Positions 35,903-47,211 of a stretch of 64,000 nt of DNA are shown here, piece after piece. The stretch spans positions 1 to 64,000 of the forward strand of contig NZ_RRYH01000013.1 of assembly GCF_004010155.1 (NCBI RefSeq), given 5' to 3'. A program made the position numbers and the translations under genes. Origin of the DNA: Solirhodobacter olei (GTDB lineage: Bacteria; Pseudomonadota; Alphaproteobacteria; Rhodobacterales; Rhodobacteraceae). Under the pieces are notes generated by a model that searched no databases, was not told the DNA's origin, and saw only the letters and a program-made list of their open reading frames with translations. The number at the start of each line of letters is the position of its first letter. The stretch's first letter is position 1.

Positions 35903-36117
35903 ATGGACCATATCTGCGAGGCTTTTCCGGTTGAACGTCTCGCTGAACTGGCTGGGGTCAGCCTGAAGAGCATCGCGCGGCTGTTCGTGCGCGAACTGAG
36001 TGTCACGCCGCGCGAGTTCGTGGAAGGGGTGCGTCTGGACCGGGCCCGCAACCTTCTGGAAGCCCCGGATCAGCGCTCAAGGCCGTTGCCTTCGACTGCG
36101 GATCTTCCCGCAATGTA
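35903..36117 (+). pseudogene. AraC/GlxA-type helix-turn-helix remnant
   Basis: The frame reads DHICEAFPVERLAELAGVSL, then KSIARLFVRELSVTPREFVE, then GVRLDRARNLLE, the first helix-turn-helix of a GlxA-like AraC regulator. The continuation LKAVAFDCG is found in a different frame near 36075, and the second helix-turn-helix is absent. A truncated, frameshifted fragment is the simplest reading. Confidence 0.65.
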
Positions 36118-36140
36118 GGGACTTCCGAGCCGTTGCCGGT

Positions 36141-37118
36141 TCACTCCGGCATCATCGCGCATCGGGTCAGCACCTCGTGACCGGGGAAGCAGGCGCCGCC
36201 GTTGGCCCCGATCCAGGCCCCGATCACGCGGGTGGCAGGGGCGGGTTTCAGGTCGAGCGGGGTAAGGAGGTACCACTTGCGGATGATCGGCGTGCCCTCG
36301 GCGCGGATCACCGCCAGCCGCCCGGTTTCGACCTCGTTGGCCACCGTGTCGGCCGAGATCAGGGCGATCCCGAGGCCGCTCATCACCGCCTGCTTGATGG
36401 TCTCGTTGCTGTCCATCTCGATCCGCTCGATCCGCAGCACGTCGCCCAACTGGCCTAGGTAGCGCTCGGCGAGCAGGCGGGTGCCGGAACCGCTCTCGCG
36501 CAGGATGAAGCGCTCGCGCGCCAGTTCGGCGGCATGGATCCGCCGATCGCCCGTCAGCGGATGCCCGGGCGGCGCGATGATAAGATGAGGATGGTCGGCC
36601 AGGGCCGTGGCCTCGGTCAGCGGCGAGCGCGGCGGGCGTCCCATGATGCAGAGATCGTATTCGCCTCGTCCGAGCGCTGCGATCGTGTCCTGGCGGTTGG
36701 CAATCTTCAACACCACCTCGATACCGGGATATTCGGTATCCAGCAGTGCTACGATCTTCGGGGCGACGTATTTCGCGGTGCTGACAGCGCCCAGAACAAC
36801 GGTTCCGGTGCGCCCCTGCTGCAGGGCGGTGACCTCGCGCAAGGCCCTGTCGAGCAACGCTTCTATCTGGGCCTCAGTGCGAACAAGGACGCGCCCCTGG
36901 GCGCTCAGAACACCGCGCTGGCGCCCGTCGCGATCCAGCAGTGGCGCGCCGATGATCTCCTCCAGCGTCTTCACCTGGGAATGCACTGCCGGCGGCGTCA
37001 GCCCCACCGCCGCCGCGGCGGCCGAGATCGTGCCGTGTTCCTCCACCAGGCGGAGGGCGCGGAGCTGCCGGAGCGTGATCTGATCGAGCTTAACCAAAGA
37101 TTTTTCTTTCGCCTGCAT
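36141..37118 (-). CDS. cbbR: LysR-type regulator of the Calvin cycle operon
   Basis: A 325-residue LysR regulator with an N-terminal winged helix (residues 13-72) and an effector domain (about 98-310). Position and sequence ([32 protein letters not shown]) match CbbR, which senses metabolites such as RuBP or NADPH in known systems and activates the divergent cbb operon. The 76-base gap to cbbF is AT-rich and contains a fitting binding motif. Confidence 0.93.
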   Translation of the reverse strand: MQAKEKSLVKLDQITLRQLRALRLVEEHGTISAAAAAVGLTPPAVHSQVKTLEEIIGAPLLDRDGRQRGVLSAQGRVLVRTEAQIEALLDRALREVTALQQGRTGTVVLGAVSTAKYVAPKIVALLDTEYPGIEVVLKIANRQDTIAALGRGEYDLCIMGRPPRSPLTEATALADHPHLIIAPPGHPLTGDRRIHAAELARERFILRESGSGTRLLAERYLGQLGDVLRIERIEMDSNETIKQAVMSGLGIALISADTVANEVETGRLAVIRAEGTPIIRKWYLLTPLDLKPAPATRVIGAWIGANGGACFPGHEVLTRCAMMPE

Positions 37119-37125
37119 CAGATTT

Positions 37126-37139
37126 TTAAAATTTTCTTA
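37126..37139. promoter_or_regulatory. candidate CbbR binding motif
   Basis: TTA-N8-TTA at 37126-37139 in an AT-rich island between cbbR and cbbF. It fits the TNA-N7/8-TNA half-site pattern known for CbbR proteins. The location, just upstream of both divergent starts, supports it. Confidence 0.5.
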
Positions 37140-37194
37140 CTCCCGGATTCTCGGCAAGTCTAGGGCATTGCAGAGCGGCGGGAGGCGCGGTGCG

Positions 37195-38196
37195 ATGCCC
37201 AGGCTGATCACGACGGGACGTGAAATTCCCACCGAACTGGCCCGCCCGATGGAGGCGCTCGCCGGTGTCGCCGCCGAGATCTCCGGTCGGATCGGGCGGG
37301 GGCCGCTGGGCGGGCCGCTGGGCGCGGACGTCGGCACCAACAGCGACGGCGACACGCAGAAGGCGCTGGATGTGATTGCGGATTCGGCCTTCGCCAACGC
37401 GCTTGAGGGCACCGGGATCCGCTGGTACGCCTCGGAGGAGCGCGACGCTCCGGCAGAGTTGGACCCCGAGGGAACCCTCGCGATCGCTATCGACCCGCTC
37501 GACGGGTCCTCCAACATCGACGCCAATATCTCGATTGGCACGATCTTCGGCATCCAACCGGCGCTGGAGGACGCAATGGAGACCTTCATGCGCCCTGGCC
37601 GCAACCTGAGCGCCGCCGGCTACATCATCTACGGCCCGTATACCGCCATGGTCGTCAGCTTCGGGACGGGCCTGCGCACCTTCATCCTCGACCGTGCGAG
37701 CGGCACATTCGTCGAGGCCGCCCAAGTGACGGCAATCCCGGACACGACCGACGAATACGCCATCAACGCCTCGAACTACCGGCACTGGTCGGCGCCGATC
37801 CGGGCCTGGGTGGACGATTGCCTGGCCGGGACCGAGGGGCCGCGGGGCAGGAATTTCAACATGCGCTGGATCGCCTCGCTCGTCGCCGAAGCCCATCGCA
37901 TCGTCACCCGTGGCGGCGTGTTCCTCTACCCCGCCGACGACCGGAAGGGATACGAGCAGGGCCGACTTCGGCTGGTCTACGAATGCGCGCCGATCGCCTT
38001 CCTGATCGAGGCGGGCGGCGGCAAGGCCACCACGGGGACCGAACGCATGCTCGATCGGGTTCCGGAGCATCTGCATGCGCGCACGCCCTTCGTCTTCGGG
38101 ACGGCGAGCAAGGTGGATCTCATCACCTCCTACCATGACCTGCCAGAGGCCGAGGTTTCGGCCCTGTTCGGAAACCGCGGCCTGTTCCGCGCCTGA
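37195..38196 (+). CDS. cbbF: class I fructose-1,6-bisphosphatase
   Basis: A 333-residue FBPase with the metal-binding [11 protein letters not shown] motif (about residues 98-108), the NxxYRHW region and the C-terminal catalytic segment. It hydrolyses fructose-1,6- and, in Calvin operons, usually also sedoheptulose-1,7-bisphosphate. ATG 37195 is chosen because GGGAGG lies ten bases before it. It is the first gene of the cbb operon; cbbP follows after 12 bases. Confidence 0.94.
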   Translation: MPRLITTGREIPTELARPMEALAGVAAEISGRIGRGPLGGPLGADVGTNSDGDTQKALDVIADSAFANALEGTGIRWYASEERDAPAELDPEGTLAIAIDPLDGSSNIDANISIGTIFGIQPALEDAMETFMRPGRNLSAAGYIIYGPYTAMVVSFGTGLRTFILDRASGTFVEAAQVTAIPDTTDEYAINASNYRHWSAPIRAWVDDCLAGTEGPRGRNFNMRWIASLVAEAHRIVTRGGVFLYPADDRKGYEQGRLRLVYECAPIAFLIEAGGGKATTGTERMLDRVPEHLHARTPFVFGTASKVDLITSYHDLPEAEVSALFGNRGLFRA

Positions 38197-38208
38197 ACCG
38201 GGGATACG

Positions 38209-39081
38209 ATGAGCAAGAAACATCCCATCATTTCGGTGACCGGCTCGTCCGGGGCGGGTACGACGACGGTGAAGTCGACGTTCGACCAGATCTTCCGGCG
38301 CGAGGGGATCAAGACCGTTTCGATCGAGGGCGATGCCTTCCACCGCTACGACCGGGCGGCGATGAAGGCGGAACTGCAGAGCCGCCTCGACGCCGGGGAT
38401 GCCACGTTTAGCCATTTCTCCTACGAAGCCAACGAGTTGGAGAAGCTGGAGGACATCTTCCGCACCTATGGCAAGACCGGCGAGGGCGAGACCCGGCACT
38501 ACGTCCACGACGACAAGGAGGCCGCGCGCTGGGGTACGGCGCCGGGCAGCTTCACCGACTGGGCGCGGTTCGAGAGTGGCTCCGATCTGTTGTTCTACGA
38601 GGGCCTGCACGGCGCCGTGGTCAACGAGCAGGTCAACATCTCCGCGCTGGCCGATCTTAAGATCGGGGTGGTTCCGGTCATCAATCTGGAATGGACGCAG
38701 AAGATCCATCGCGACAAGGCGAGCCGCGGGTACACGACCGAGGCGGTGACCGATGTGATCCTGCGCCGGATGCATGCCTATGTTCACTGCATCTGCCCGC
38801 AGTTCTCGGAGACTGACATCAACTTCCAGCGGGTGCCGGTGGTCGACACGTCGAACCCGTTCATTGCCCGCTGGATCCCGACTGCCGACGAGAGCCTCGT
38901 CGTGATCCGGTTCAAGAACCCGCGGGGCATCGATTTCCCCTACCTCATGTCGATGATCCACGACAGCTGGATGACCCGGGCGAACAGCCTCGTCATCCCC
39001 GGGGGAAAGATGGATCTCGCCATGCAGCTCATCTTCACGCCGATGATCCTGCGCCTGGTGTCCGAGTCACGCCGCGCCTGA
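38209..39081 (+). CDS. cbbP: phosphoribulokinase
   Basis: A 290-residue proteobacterial phosphoribulokinase with the P-loop [10 protein letters not shown] at residues 11-20 and the EGLHGAVV motif around 124-131. It phosphorylates ribulose-5-phosphate to the RuBisCO substrate RuBP. The length matches the octameric bacterial class. Confidence 0.95.
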   Translation: MSKKHPIISVTGSSGAGTTTVKSTFDQIFRREGIKTVSIEGDAFHRYDRAAMKAELQSRLDAGDATFSHFSYEANELEKLEDIFRTYGKTGEGETRHYVHDDKEAARWGTAPGSFTDWARFESGSDLLFYEGLHGAVVNEQVNISALADLKIGVVPVINLEWTQKIHRDKASRGYTTEAVTDVILRRMHAYVHCICPQFSETDINFQRVPVVDTSNPFIARWIPTADESLVVIRFKNPRGIDFPYLMSMIHDSWMTRANSLVIPGGKMDLAMQLIFTPMILRLVSESRRA

Positions 39082-39092
39082 AGGGAAGAACC

Positions 39093-41084
39093 ATGAACGC
39101 GCCAACCAGAACCATTGCCGACGAGCGCCGCATGGCCGATGCGATCCGGGTGCTGACCATGGACGCGGTGGAGACGGCGAAGTCCGGCCATCCCGGCGCG
39201 CCGATGGGAATGGCCGATGTCGCCACCGTCCTTTTCAACCGGTTCCTGACGGTCGATCCCGCCGATCCGACCTGGCCCGACCGCGACCGGTTCGTGATGA
39301 GCGCGGGCCATGGCTCGATGCTGGTCTACGCGCTGCATCACCTCCTGGGCTACGACGACATGGATGCGGACGAGCTTCGCGCCTTCCGCCAGCTCGGGTC
39401 GCGGACGGCGGGGCATCCGGAATACGGACATGCCAAGGGGATCGAGATGACGACCGGCCCCTTGGGGCAGGGGATATCGACCGCCGTGGGCATGGCGCTG
39501 GCCGAGCGGCTGGCGAACGCCCGCTTCGGCGACACGCTGGTCGATCACTGGACCTATGTGATCGCCGGCGACGGCTGTCTGATGGAAGGGATCAGTCACG
39601 AGGCCATCGATCTTGCCGGCCATCTAGGTCTGGGTCGGATTATCGTCTTCTGGGACGACAACCGGATCACCATCGACGGGCCGACCTCGCTTTCCACCTC
39701 GACGGACCAGCGCAAGCGGTTCGAGGCGGCGGGCTGGCACGTCGCGCCTGTCGATGGCCACGACAATGAAGCCATCGCCGCCGCCATAGAGGCGGCCCGC
39801 GCCGATGCCCGCCCCTCGCTGATCGCCTGCCGCACTCTGATAGGCAAGGGCGCGCCCAATAAAGCCGGCAGCCACAAGGTGCATGGCGCGCCGCTGGGCG
39901 AGACGGAGATCACCGCGGCGCGCGAAGCGTTGGGTTGGATCGAGGAACCCTTCGTCGTTCCTGACGATATCCGCGCGGCCTGGCGCGCTGTCGCCGCTCG
40001 CGGCGCTGCGGCGCGGGCCGAATGGGGGCGGCGCAAGCGCGGGTCGGACCGGGCTGTGGCTTTCGACGGGGCGTGGGCCGCGCCGGATGCGGCGGCGCTG
40101 AATGCGGCTCTCGACGCCTTCAAGGCCGAGCATTCCGACCGCGCCACGAAGACTGCCACCCGCCAGGCCTCGGAACTGGTGCTGGAGGTGGTCAACGCGA
40201 CCTTTCAGAACATGATTGGCGGGTCGGCCGACCTGACCGGATCGAACAACACCCGCACCTCGGGCATGACCGCCGTGGCCCCCGGGGATTTCCGCGGCGA
40301 TTACATCCACTACGGCGTCCGTGAGCACGGCATGGCCGCCGCGATGAACGGCATCGCCCTTCATGGCGGGTTCCGGCCCTACGGTGGCACCTTCTTGGCC
40401 TTTTCGGACTACTGCCGACCCGCGATCCGGCTGTCGGCGCTGATGGGCGCTCCGGTGACCTACGTCATGACCCATGACTCGATCGGCCTCGGCGAGGACG
40501 GCCCGACCCATCAGCCGGTGGAGACCATTGCCAGCCTTCGGGCAATTCCGAACCTGTCGGTCATCCGCCCCGCCGACGTGATCGAGACCGCGGAGGCCTG
40601 GGAGCTTGCGGTAACCTCGAACCGGACGCCGACGCTTCTCTGCCTCTCCCGCCAGGCACTACCCTGCCTCAGGACCCGCCACAACGGCGAGAACCTGACG
40701 GCGCGGGGCGCCTACCTGCTCTACACGCTCGATACGCCGCGCCATGTGACGATCATCGCCACTGGATCGGAGTTACAGCTGGCCTTCGAGGCTGCGCGGC
40801 GCCTCGCGGAGGACGGGATCTGGGCGGCCGTCGTCTCGGCCCCGTCGTTCGACCGCTTCGCCGCCCAGCCGGCCGACTATCAAGCCCATGTCCGGGGGGG
40901 CGCCCCCCGCGTGGGCATCGAAGCTGCCGTCCGGCAGGGCTGGGAGCTGTTCCTCGACCGTGATGACGCCTTCATCGGCATGACCGGATTTGGTGCGTCG
41001 GGCCCGGCCGCCGATCTCTACCGCCATTGTGGCATCACCACGGAAGCCGTGGTGGCCGCCGCCCGCGCCCTGCTCAACCGATAA
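39093..41084 (+). CDS. cbbT: transketolase
   Basis: A 663-residue thiamine-diphosphate enzyme with the full three-domain layout: the GDGCLMEG...DDNRI cofactor motif near 155-190, a pyrimidine domain with [14 protein letters not shown], and a C-terminal domain. It transfers two-carbon units in the regenerative part of the Calvin cycle. The next gene follows 11 bases after its stop. Confidence 0.95.
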   Translation: MNAPTRTIADERRMADAIRVLTMDAVETAKSGHPGAPMGMADVATVLFNRFLTVDPADPTWPDRDRFVMSAGHGSMLVYALHHLLGYDDMDADELRAFRQLGSRTAGHPEYGHAKGIEMTTGPLGQGISTAVGMALAERLANARFGDTLVDHWTYVIAGDGCLMEGISHEAIDLAGHLGLGRIIVFWDDNRITIDGPTSLSTSTDQRKRFEAAGWHVAPVDGHDNEAIAAAIEAARADARPSLIACRTLIGKGAPNKAGSHKVHGAPLGETEITAAREALGWIEEPFVVPDDIRAAWRAVAARGAAARAEWGRRKRGSDRAVAFDGAWAAPDAAALNAALDAFKAEHSDRATKTATRQASELVLEVVNATFQNMIGGSADLTGSNNTRTSGMTAVAPGDFRGDYIHYGVREHGMAAAMNGIALHGGFRPYGGTFLAFSDYCRPAIRLSALMGAPVTYVMTHDSIGLGEDGPTHQPVETIASLRAIPNLSVIRPADVIETAEAWELAVTSNRTPTLLCLSRQALPCLRTRHNGENLTARGAYLLYTLDTPRHVTIIATGSELQLAFEAARRLAEDGIWAAVVSAPSFDRFAAQPADYQAHVRGGAPRVGIEAAVRQGWELFLDRDDAFIGMTGFGASGPAADLYRHCGITTEAVVAAARALLNR

Positions 41085-41095
41085 CGGAGGACCCC

Positions 41096-42175
41096 ATGCC
41101 GCTTGTCACCCTGCGCCAGCTTCTCGACCATGCCGCCGAGCATGGCTACGGCGTGCCGGCCTTCAATATCAACAATATGGAGCAAGGGCTGGCAATCATG
41201 GCCGCCGCCAAAGCCTGCGATGCGCCGGTCATCCTGCAGGCCAGTCGCGGCGCCCGTTCCTATGCCGGCGACAACATGCTGCGCCACATGGTTCTCGCCC
41301 TGGTGGAGACCTTCCCGGACATTCCCATCGTCCTGCACCAGGACCACGGCAACAACGATGCCACCTGCCTCTCGGCGATCCGTCACGGCTTCACCTCGGT
41401 GATGATGGACGGTTCGCTTATGGAGGACATGAAGACGCCATCGAGCTACGCGTACAACGTCGAGATCACGCGCCGCGTCACCGTGGCCGCGCATGCGGTG
41501 GGCGCCTCGGTCGAGGGCGAGCTGGGGGTGCTTGGCAGCCTCGAGACCGGCAGGGCGGCGGCCGAGGATGGATCGGGCGCAGAGGGCAGGCTGGGACAGG
41601 ACCAGCTTCTGACCGATCCGGATCAGGCGGTGGATTTCGTCGTGCAGACCAAGTGCGATGCCCTTGCCATCGCCTGCGGCACCAGCCACGGCGCCTACAA
41701 GTTCAGCCGCAAGCCCGATGGCGACATCCTGTCGATGGAGACGATCCGCCGGATCCATGAACGCCTGCCCGGCGTCCACCTTGTGATGCACGGCTCGTCG
41801 TCGGTGCCGCAGTATCTGCAGGATCTCATCAACGCGAACGGCGGCGAGATGCCCCAGACATACGGTGTTCCTGTCGAGGAGATTGAGAAGGGCATCCGCA
41901 TGGGGGTCCGCAAGGTCAATATCGACACCGACTGCCGCATGGCGATGACCGGCCAGTTTCGCCGCGTCGCCACCCAGAACCCGGCCGAGTTCGATCCACG
42001 CAAGTTCCTGGTTCCCGCGATGAAGGAACTGGAGGCCCTCTGCAGGGACCGCTTCGAGCGTTTCGGCACCGCTGGCCAGGCCTCGAAGATCCGCCCCGTC
42101 TCTCTCGACGACATGGCCCGCCGCTACGCCAGCGGCGCGCTCGACCCACAGCTTGTGGCCGAACAGGCCGCCTGA
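41096..42175 (+). CDS. cbbA: class II fructose-bisphosphate aldolase
   Basis: A 359-residue zinc-dependent aldolase. Zinc-site histidines are visible in VLHQDHGNN, and substrate motifs in [17 protein letters not shown] 41096 (CGGAGGACCCC just before it) starts the conserved [10 protein letters not shown]. It condenses trioses to fructose- or sedoheptulose-bisphosphate in the regeneration phase. Confidence 0.95.
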   Translation: MPLVTLRQLLDHAAEHGYGVPAFNINNMEQGLAIMAAAKACDAPVILQASRGARSYAGDNMLRHMVLALVETFPDIPIVLHQDHGNNDATCLSAIRHGFTSVMMDGSLMEDMKTPSSYAYNVEITRRVTVAAHAVGASVEGELGVLGSLETGRAAAEDGSGAEGRLGQDQLLTDPDQAVDFVVQTKCDALAIACGTSHGAYKFSRKPDGDILSMETIRRIHERLPGVHLVMHGSSSVPQYLQDLINANGGEMPQTYGVPVEEIEKGIRMGVRKVNIDTDCRMAMTGQFRRVATQNPAEFDPRKFLVPAMKELEALCRDRFERFGTAGQASKIRPVSLDDMARRYASGALDPQLVAEQAA

Positions 42176-43666
<1,491 letters not shown>

Positions 43667-43677
43667 GGAGAAGCCAG

Positions 43678-44097
43678 ATGAAACTCACCCAAGGCCAGTT
43701 CAGCTTCCTGCCGGACCTCAGTGACGACGACATCCGCGTGCAGGCACAATATGCCATCGACAAGGGCTGGGCCGTGTCGGTGGAATGGACCGACGACCCG
43801 CACCCCCGCAACACCTATTGGGAGATGTGGGGCCATCCGATGTTCGACAACCCGGATGCCGCGGCGGTGGTCTACGAGGTCAACGAGTGCCGCAAGGCGC
43901 ATGGCGGCAAGTATATCCGCGTCATCGCCTTCGACAGTACGCCGGGCTGGGAGTCGATCCGGATGTCCTTCATCGTGAACCGTCCGGCGGAGGAGCCCGG
44001 CTTTCGCGTCGTGCGCCAGGAGGCCGAGGGACGGGTCATCCGCTACACGATCGAGAGCTATGCCGTGCGCCAGCCCGAAGGGGCGCGCTACGCCTGA
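43678..44097 (+). CDS. cbbS: RuBisCO small subunit, red-type
   Basis: A 139-residue small subunit with the red-type C-terminal extension (about residues 108-139), which forms a beta hairpin in the central channel of the L8S8 complex. Typical landmarks include [11 protein letters not shown] and [15 protein letters not shown]. It lies 11 bases after cbbL with GAGGAG before its ATG. Confidence 0.97.
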   Translation: MKLTQGQFSFLPDLSDDDIRVQAQYAIDKGWAVSVEWTDDPHPRNTYWEMWGHPMFDNPDAAAVVYEVNECRKAHGGKYIRVIAFDSTPGWESIRMSFIVNRPAEEPGFRVVRQEAEGRVIRYTIESYAVRQPEGARYA

Positions 44098-44102
44098 CCT
44101 CC

Positions 44103-44128
44103 CGGGTGCCGCTTCCGGGTGGCATCCG
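44103..44128 (+). promoter_or_regulatory. hairpin between cbbS and cbbX
   Basis: CGGGTGCC (44103-44110) pairs with GGCATCCG (44121-44128) over eight bases with one G-U pair. Placed directly after the RuBisCO genes inside the operon, it could limit 3' decay of the cbbLS message, keeping it more abundant than the cbbXE part. Confidence 0.45.
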
Positions 44129-44146
44129 CGTTTCGCAGGAGCCGAC

Positions 44147-45088
44147 ATGAACAATACCGAAACCGAGATGCGCCCGGAGACGGCACGGCCGCAGACGGTG
44201 GACCTCGCCGCCGCGTACCAGGCCTCTGGTGTGCGCGACGTGCTGGATGAACTCGACCGCACCATGATCGGGCTCGGGCCGGTCAAGCAGCGCATCAAGG
44301 AAACCGCGGCGCTCCTGCTGGTGGACAAGGCGCGGCGCGAAATGGGGTTGGCGGTCGAGACGCCGACCCTCCACATGTCCTTCACCGGCAATCCCGGAAC
44401 CGGCAAGACGACCGTGGCGTTGAAGATGGCAGATCTGCTGCATCGCCTCGGCTATGTCCGCAAGGGCCATCTCGTGACTGTCACGCGCGACGACCTCGTC
44501 GGCCAGTACATCGGCCATACCGCCCCCAAGACCAAGGAGGCACTGAAGAAGGCGATGGGGGGCGTGCTGTTCATCGACGAGGCCTATTACCTCCACCGCC
44601 CCGAGAACGAGCGCGACTACGGGCAGGAGGCGATCGAGATCCTGCTGCAGGTGATGGAGAACAACCGGGACGACCTCGTGGTAATCCTCGCCGGCTATGC
44701 CGACCGTATGGACCGATTCTACTCGGCCAATCCGGGATTCCGCTCGCGCATCGCCCATCATATCGAATTCCCGGACTATACCGACGAAGAGCTTGCCCGG
44801 ATCGCCGAGGTTATGCTGTCCGAGCAGAACTATGCGCTGGATGATGGCGCCAGGTCCGCGATGGCCGAATATATCGCGCTCCGGCGGGCACAGCCGCATT
44901 TCGCCAATGCGCGTTCGATCCGCAACGCGCTGGACCGGGCGCGCCTCAGGCAGGCGAACCGGCTGTTTTCTACCGCCGCGACGCCGCTCGATGCCGCCGC
45001 GCTCTCGACGATCACCGAGGCCGATATCCGCGCGAGCCGCGTCTTCCGCGGCGGTCTCGACACCGATCGCAAACGGGCGATGGAATGA
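44147..45088 (+). CDS. cbbX: RuBisCO activase of the AAA+ type
   Basis: A 313-residue AAA+ ATPase with Walker A GNPGTGKT at 81-88, Walker B LFIDEA at 141-146 and a C-terminal helical lid. CbbX remodels inhibited red-type RuBisCO by pulling on the large-subunit C-terminus, in an ATP- and RuBP-dependent way in known systems. ATG 44147 follows GCAGGAG. It overlaps or abuts the epimerase gene. Confidence 0.95.
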   Translation: MNNTETEMRPETARPQTVDLAAAYQASGVRDVLDELDRTMIGLGPVKQRIKETAALLLVDKARREMGLAVETPTLHMSFTGNPGTGKTTVALKMADLLHRLGYVRKGHLVTVTRDDLVGQYIGHTAPKTKEALKKAMGGVLFIDEAYYLHRPENERDYGQEAIEILLQVMENNRDDLVVILAGYADRMDRFYSANPGFRSRIAHHIEFPDYTDEELARIAEVMLSEQNYALDDGARSAMAEYIALRRAQPHFANARSIRNALDRARLRQANRLFSTAATPLDAAALSTITEADIRASRVFRGGLDTDRKRAME

Positions 45089-45099
45089 AAGGAACGACC

Positions 45100-45789
45100 A
45101 TGCCGCAGATCCGCATCGCCCCCTCGATCCTGTCGGCCGATTTTGCAGATTTCGGGCGGGAAATCCGTGCCATAGAGGCACAGGGCGCCGACTGGGTTCA
45201 TGTCGATGTGATGGACGGACATTTCGTCCCCAACCTCACGTTCGGCCCCCCGGCGGTGAAGGCCTTCCGCCGGCACGTCACCACCACGATGGACGTGCAT
45301 CTGATGATAGCGCCGGTGGATCCCTTTATCGGGGCCTATGCCGAGGCCGGGGCGGATATCCTGACCGCCCATGTCGAGGCCGGGCCGCATATCCACCGCA
45401 CGCTGCAGGCGATCCGCGCGGCAGGGATGAAGGCCGGTGTCGCGTTGAACCCGGCCACACCAGTCGAGGCGGCCGAGCATCTGCTGGACCTTGCCGACCT
45501 CGTCTGCGTGATGACGGTGAACCCGGGTTTCGGCGGGCAGAAGTTCATCGACCTCGCGCCGAAGATCCGCCGTCTGCGCGGGATGATCGGCGACCGGCCG
45601 ATCCATATCGAGGTCGATGGCGGCGTGGACCCGACCACTGCGCCGGGTCTGGTCCGAGCCGGTGCCGACGTGCTCGTCGCCGGATCGGCGGTGTTCCGCG
45701 ACGGGTCTGCTGATGCGCCAGAGGCCTATGGCCGCAACATCCGCGCCATCCGCTCGGCGGCGGCGTTGCTCGAGGGGGTCGCCCCATGA
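45100..45789 (+). CDS. cbbE: ribulose-phosphate 3-epimerase
   Basis: A 229-residue TIM-barrel epimerase with the metal-site motifs HVDVMDGHFVPN and VMTVNPGFGGQ, and the C-terminal VDGGV phosphate grip. It interconverts ribulose- and xylulose-5-phosphate. AAAGGAACG precedes ATG 45100; an ATG at 45085 overlapping the cbbX stop (ATGA) would add five residues. It is the last gene of the operon; cbbG, cbbK and cbbY/Z are not here. Confidence 0.93.
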   Translation: MPQIRIAPSILSADFADFGREIRAIEAQGADWVHVDVMDGHFVPNLTFGPPAVKAFRRHVTTTMDVHLMIAPVDPFIGAYAEAGADILTAHVEAGPHIHRTLQAIRAAGMKAGVALNPATPVEAAEHLLDLADLVCVMTVNPGFGGQKFIDLAPKIRRLRGMIGDRPIHIEVDGGVDPTTAPGLVRAGADVLVAGSAVFRDGSADAPEAYGRNIRAIRSAAALLEGVAP

Positions 45790-46104
45790 TAGGAACGGGC
45801 GGCAGGCTGCCGTTTGACGAGGGCGCGGCGATAGACGGCTTCTAGCCCTGTTGATCCACCCTGCGATCGGGGCCGTCGGGCTGCAACGCGCCCTCGACTT
45901 TGCCGTTCCACGGCAGGGCAGGGCGCCCTAGGAGCCGCCGTTCGTTGAGCGGGGCCTGAGGTATTGGAAGTGCCCAGCCCGGCCGCTCGCGTGTAGCATC
46001 GAAAGATCCAAGAGCAGCTTTTGGCCGCCGTCGGCATGCTTCTCGCTGCAGCATACCTACTGAAGCAGCCGCCGGGGCTCGTTGTCCCGCCCCGGCAGTA
46101 GGTC
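45790..46104. other. intergenic between convergent cbbE and ATPase genes
   Basis: No gene seen. A GC-rich inverted sequence (CGGCAGGCTGCCG, about 45800-45812) right behind cbbE could be part of a terminator, but its loop is very short. Confidence 0.4.
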
Positions 46105-46812
46105 TCACGCTATGCGCTGCACCTTGATTTCTCCCGCATTCAGAAAACAGGCCTTGGAAAAGACCTCAATCGGGACGGGATTCGGAAGGCGAAGGTCCGT
46201 CAGGTCCGGCACTGCTGATCGCTCCGGGTCGTAGGAACGGTCTACCTGCGAGATGAAGGCGAGAATTGTGCCGGTACTGCGCGCAAATTCCTGCAGGACA
46301 TGCAGCTGCTCTGCCAGGGCGGGCTTGCTACGCTGCTGATCAAGAATTTGCAGGTAGTCGATGACGGCGACAGTCTCGCGCGGCGCGCCGGACAAATACC
46401 GAGTGATGAAGTCGGCGCTGATGTCGTTCGAAGTCACGATCTCCAGCGCGCGTGCCGTCACCTGGTCATTCAAGGACTGGATCCGGTCCAGGACCTCGTG
46501 CTCTGTGTACTCCAGCGTGAAGAAGACGGCCCGACGTCCGTCGAGGACAGCATCGATCAGAAGCTGCAATCCGAGCCTTGTCTTGCCGTGCCCGGGTCGC
46601 GCCGCAAGCAGGAGCATGTCCCCTGCCGCGAGGTCTGGCAGCAGCGAGGTGGCAGGCGGGCTCATCATCAGGCGAGAAGAGAGTAGACTCCACGCCACAA
46701 ACCCCTCTTCGCGCGCGATGCGGTCCAAGGCATCGTGCAGGGGAATATCTTCGTCGCGGGCCATGAGCTTGGCCCGCCGCTTCAAGCTGTGGATTGGTGC
46801 GGATAGCCGCAT
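46105..46812 (-). CDS. DnaB-like RecA-fold ATPase
   Basis: A 235-residue protein with a replicative-helicase-type RecA core: Walker A ARPGHGKT at 71-78, Walker B VAVIDYLQIL near 147-156 and a glutamine motif FISQVDR. The N-terminal 50 residues are basic and helical. It lacks the DnaB N-terminal primase-interaction domain and is about half of DnaB's length. It may be a plasmid- or phage-derived helicase-like ATPase. It stands alone. Its role is unknown. Confidence 0.8.
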   Translation of the reverse strand: MRLSAPIHSLKRRAKLMARDEDIPLHDALDRIAREEGFVAWSLLSSRLMMSPPATSLLPDLAAGDMLLLAARPGHGKTRLGLQLLIDAVLDGRRAVFFTLEYTEHEVLDRIQSLNDQVTARALEIVTSNDISADFITRYLSGAPRETVAVIDYLQILDQQRSKPALAEQLHVLQEFARSTGTILAFISQVDRSYDPERSAVPDLTDLRLPNPVPIEVFSKACFLNAGEIKVQRIA

Positions 46813-46878
46813 AGGGAACCTCCATTCCGAGCGGATGACGCAACCCCTCCTTATGCGATCGCTCGAACAGATGGTTCG

Positions 46879-47127
46879 ATGACGTTCGACGCCCTGTATG
46901 TGCGATACTTCCCGAACTGGAGGGAGGAGGCGCGGGCCAAGCCTGGTTGGGCAGAGTATCCCGGGTGCCGAGTTCGAGCAAGGTTAACAGCAGATGAGGG
47001 GCTGGTCGCCTCCCTTGGCCGTGCGCTGTCGCAACAGCAGCAAGGCGCCTTCATCTTGGTCGTTCAAGTTTCCGGGTGCGATGCCCTGAAGCTGCGGTTC
47101 GCAACGCCCGCTGGCAAAGCTCAGTAG
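46879..47127 (+). CDS. possible small hypothetical protein
   Basis: An 82-residue frame divergent from the DnaB-like ATPase, containing ALSQQQQGAFILVVQVSGC. There is no family match and no clear ribosome binding site. The 400-base gap has no better candidate, and the codon use looks normal, so it is kept as a weak call. Confidence 0.3.
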   Translation: MTFDALYVRYFPNWREEARAKPGWAEYPGCRVRARLTADEGLVASLGRALSQQQQGAFILVVQVSGCDALKLRFATPAGKAQ

Positions 47128-47211
47128 GAGCAGGAGGTGTCTTTCGCCGCGGGCTTCCGCAACGTCCGGGAAGGGTAAAGGGGATCATGGCAGCCGTTCG
47201 GCAGTTTATCT

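Noticed and set aside
37126-38961. 611-codon minus-strand open frame over cbbF and cbbP
   Set aside because: It is antisense to two unmistakable Calvin-cycle genes and has no recognisable domain.
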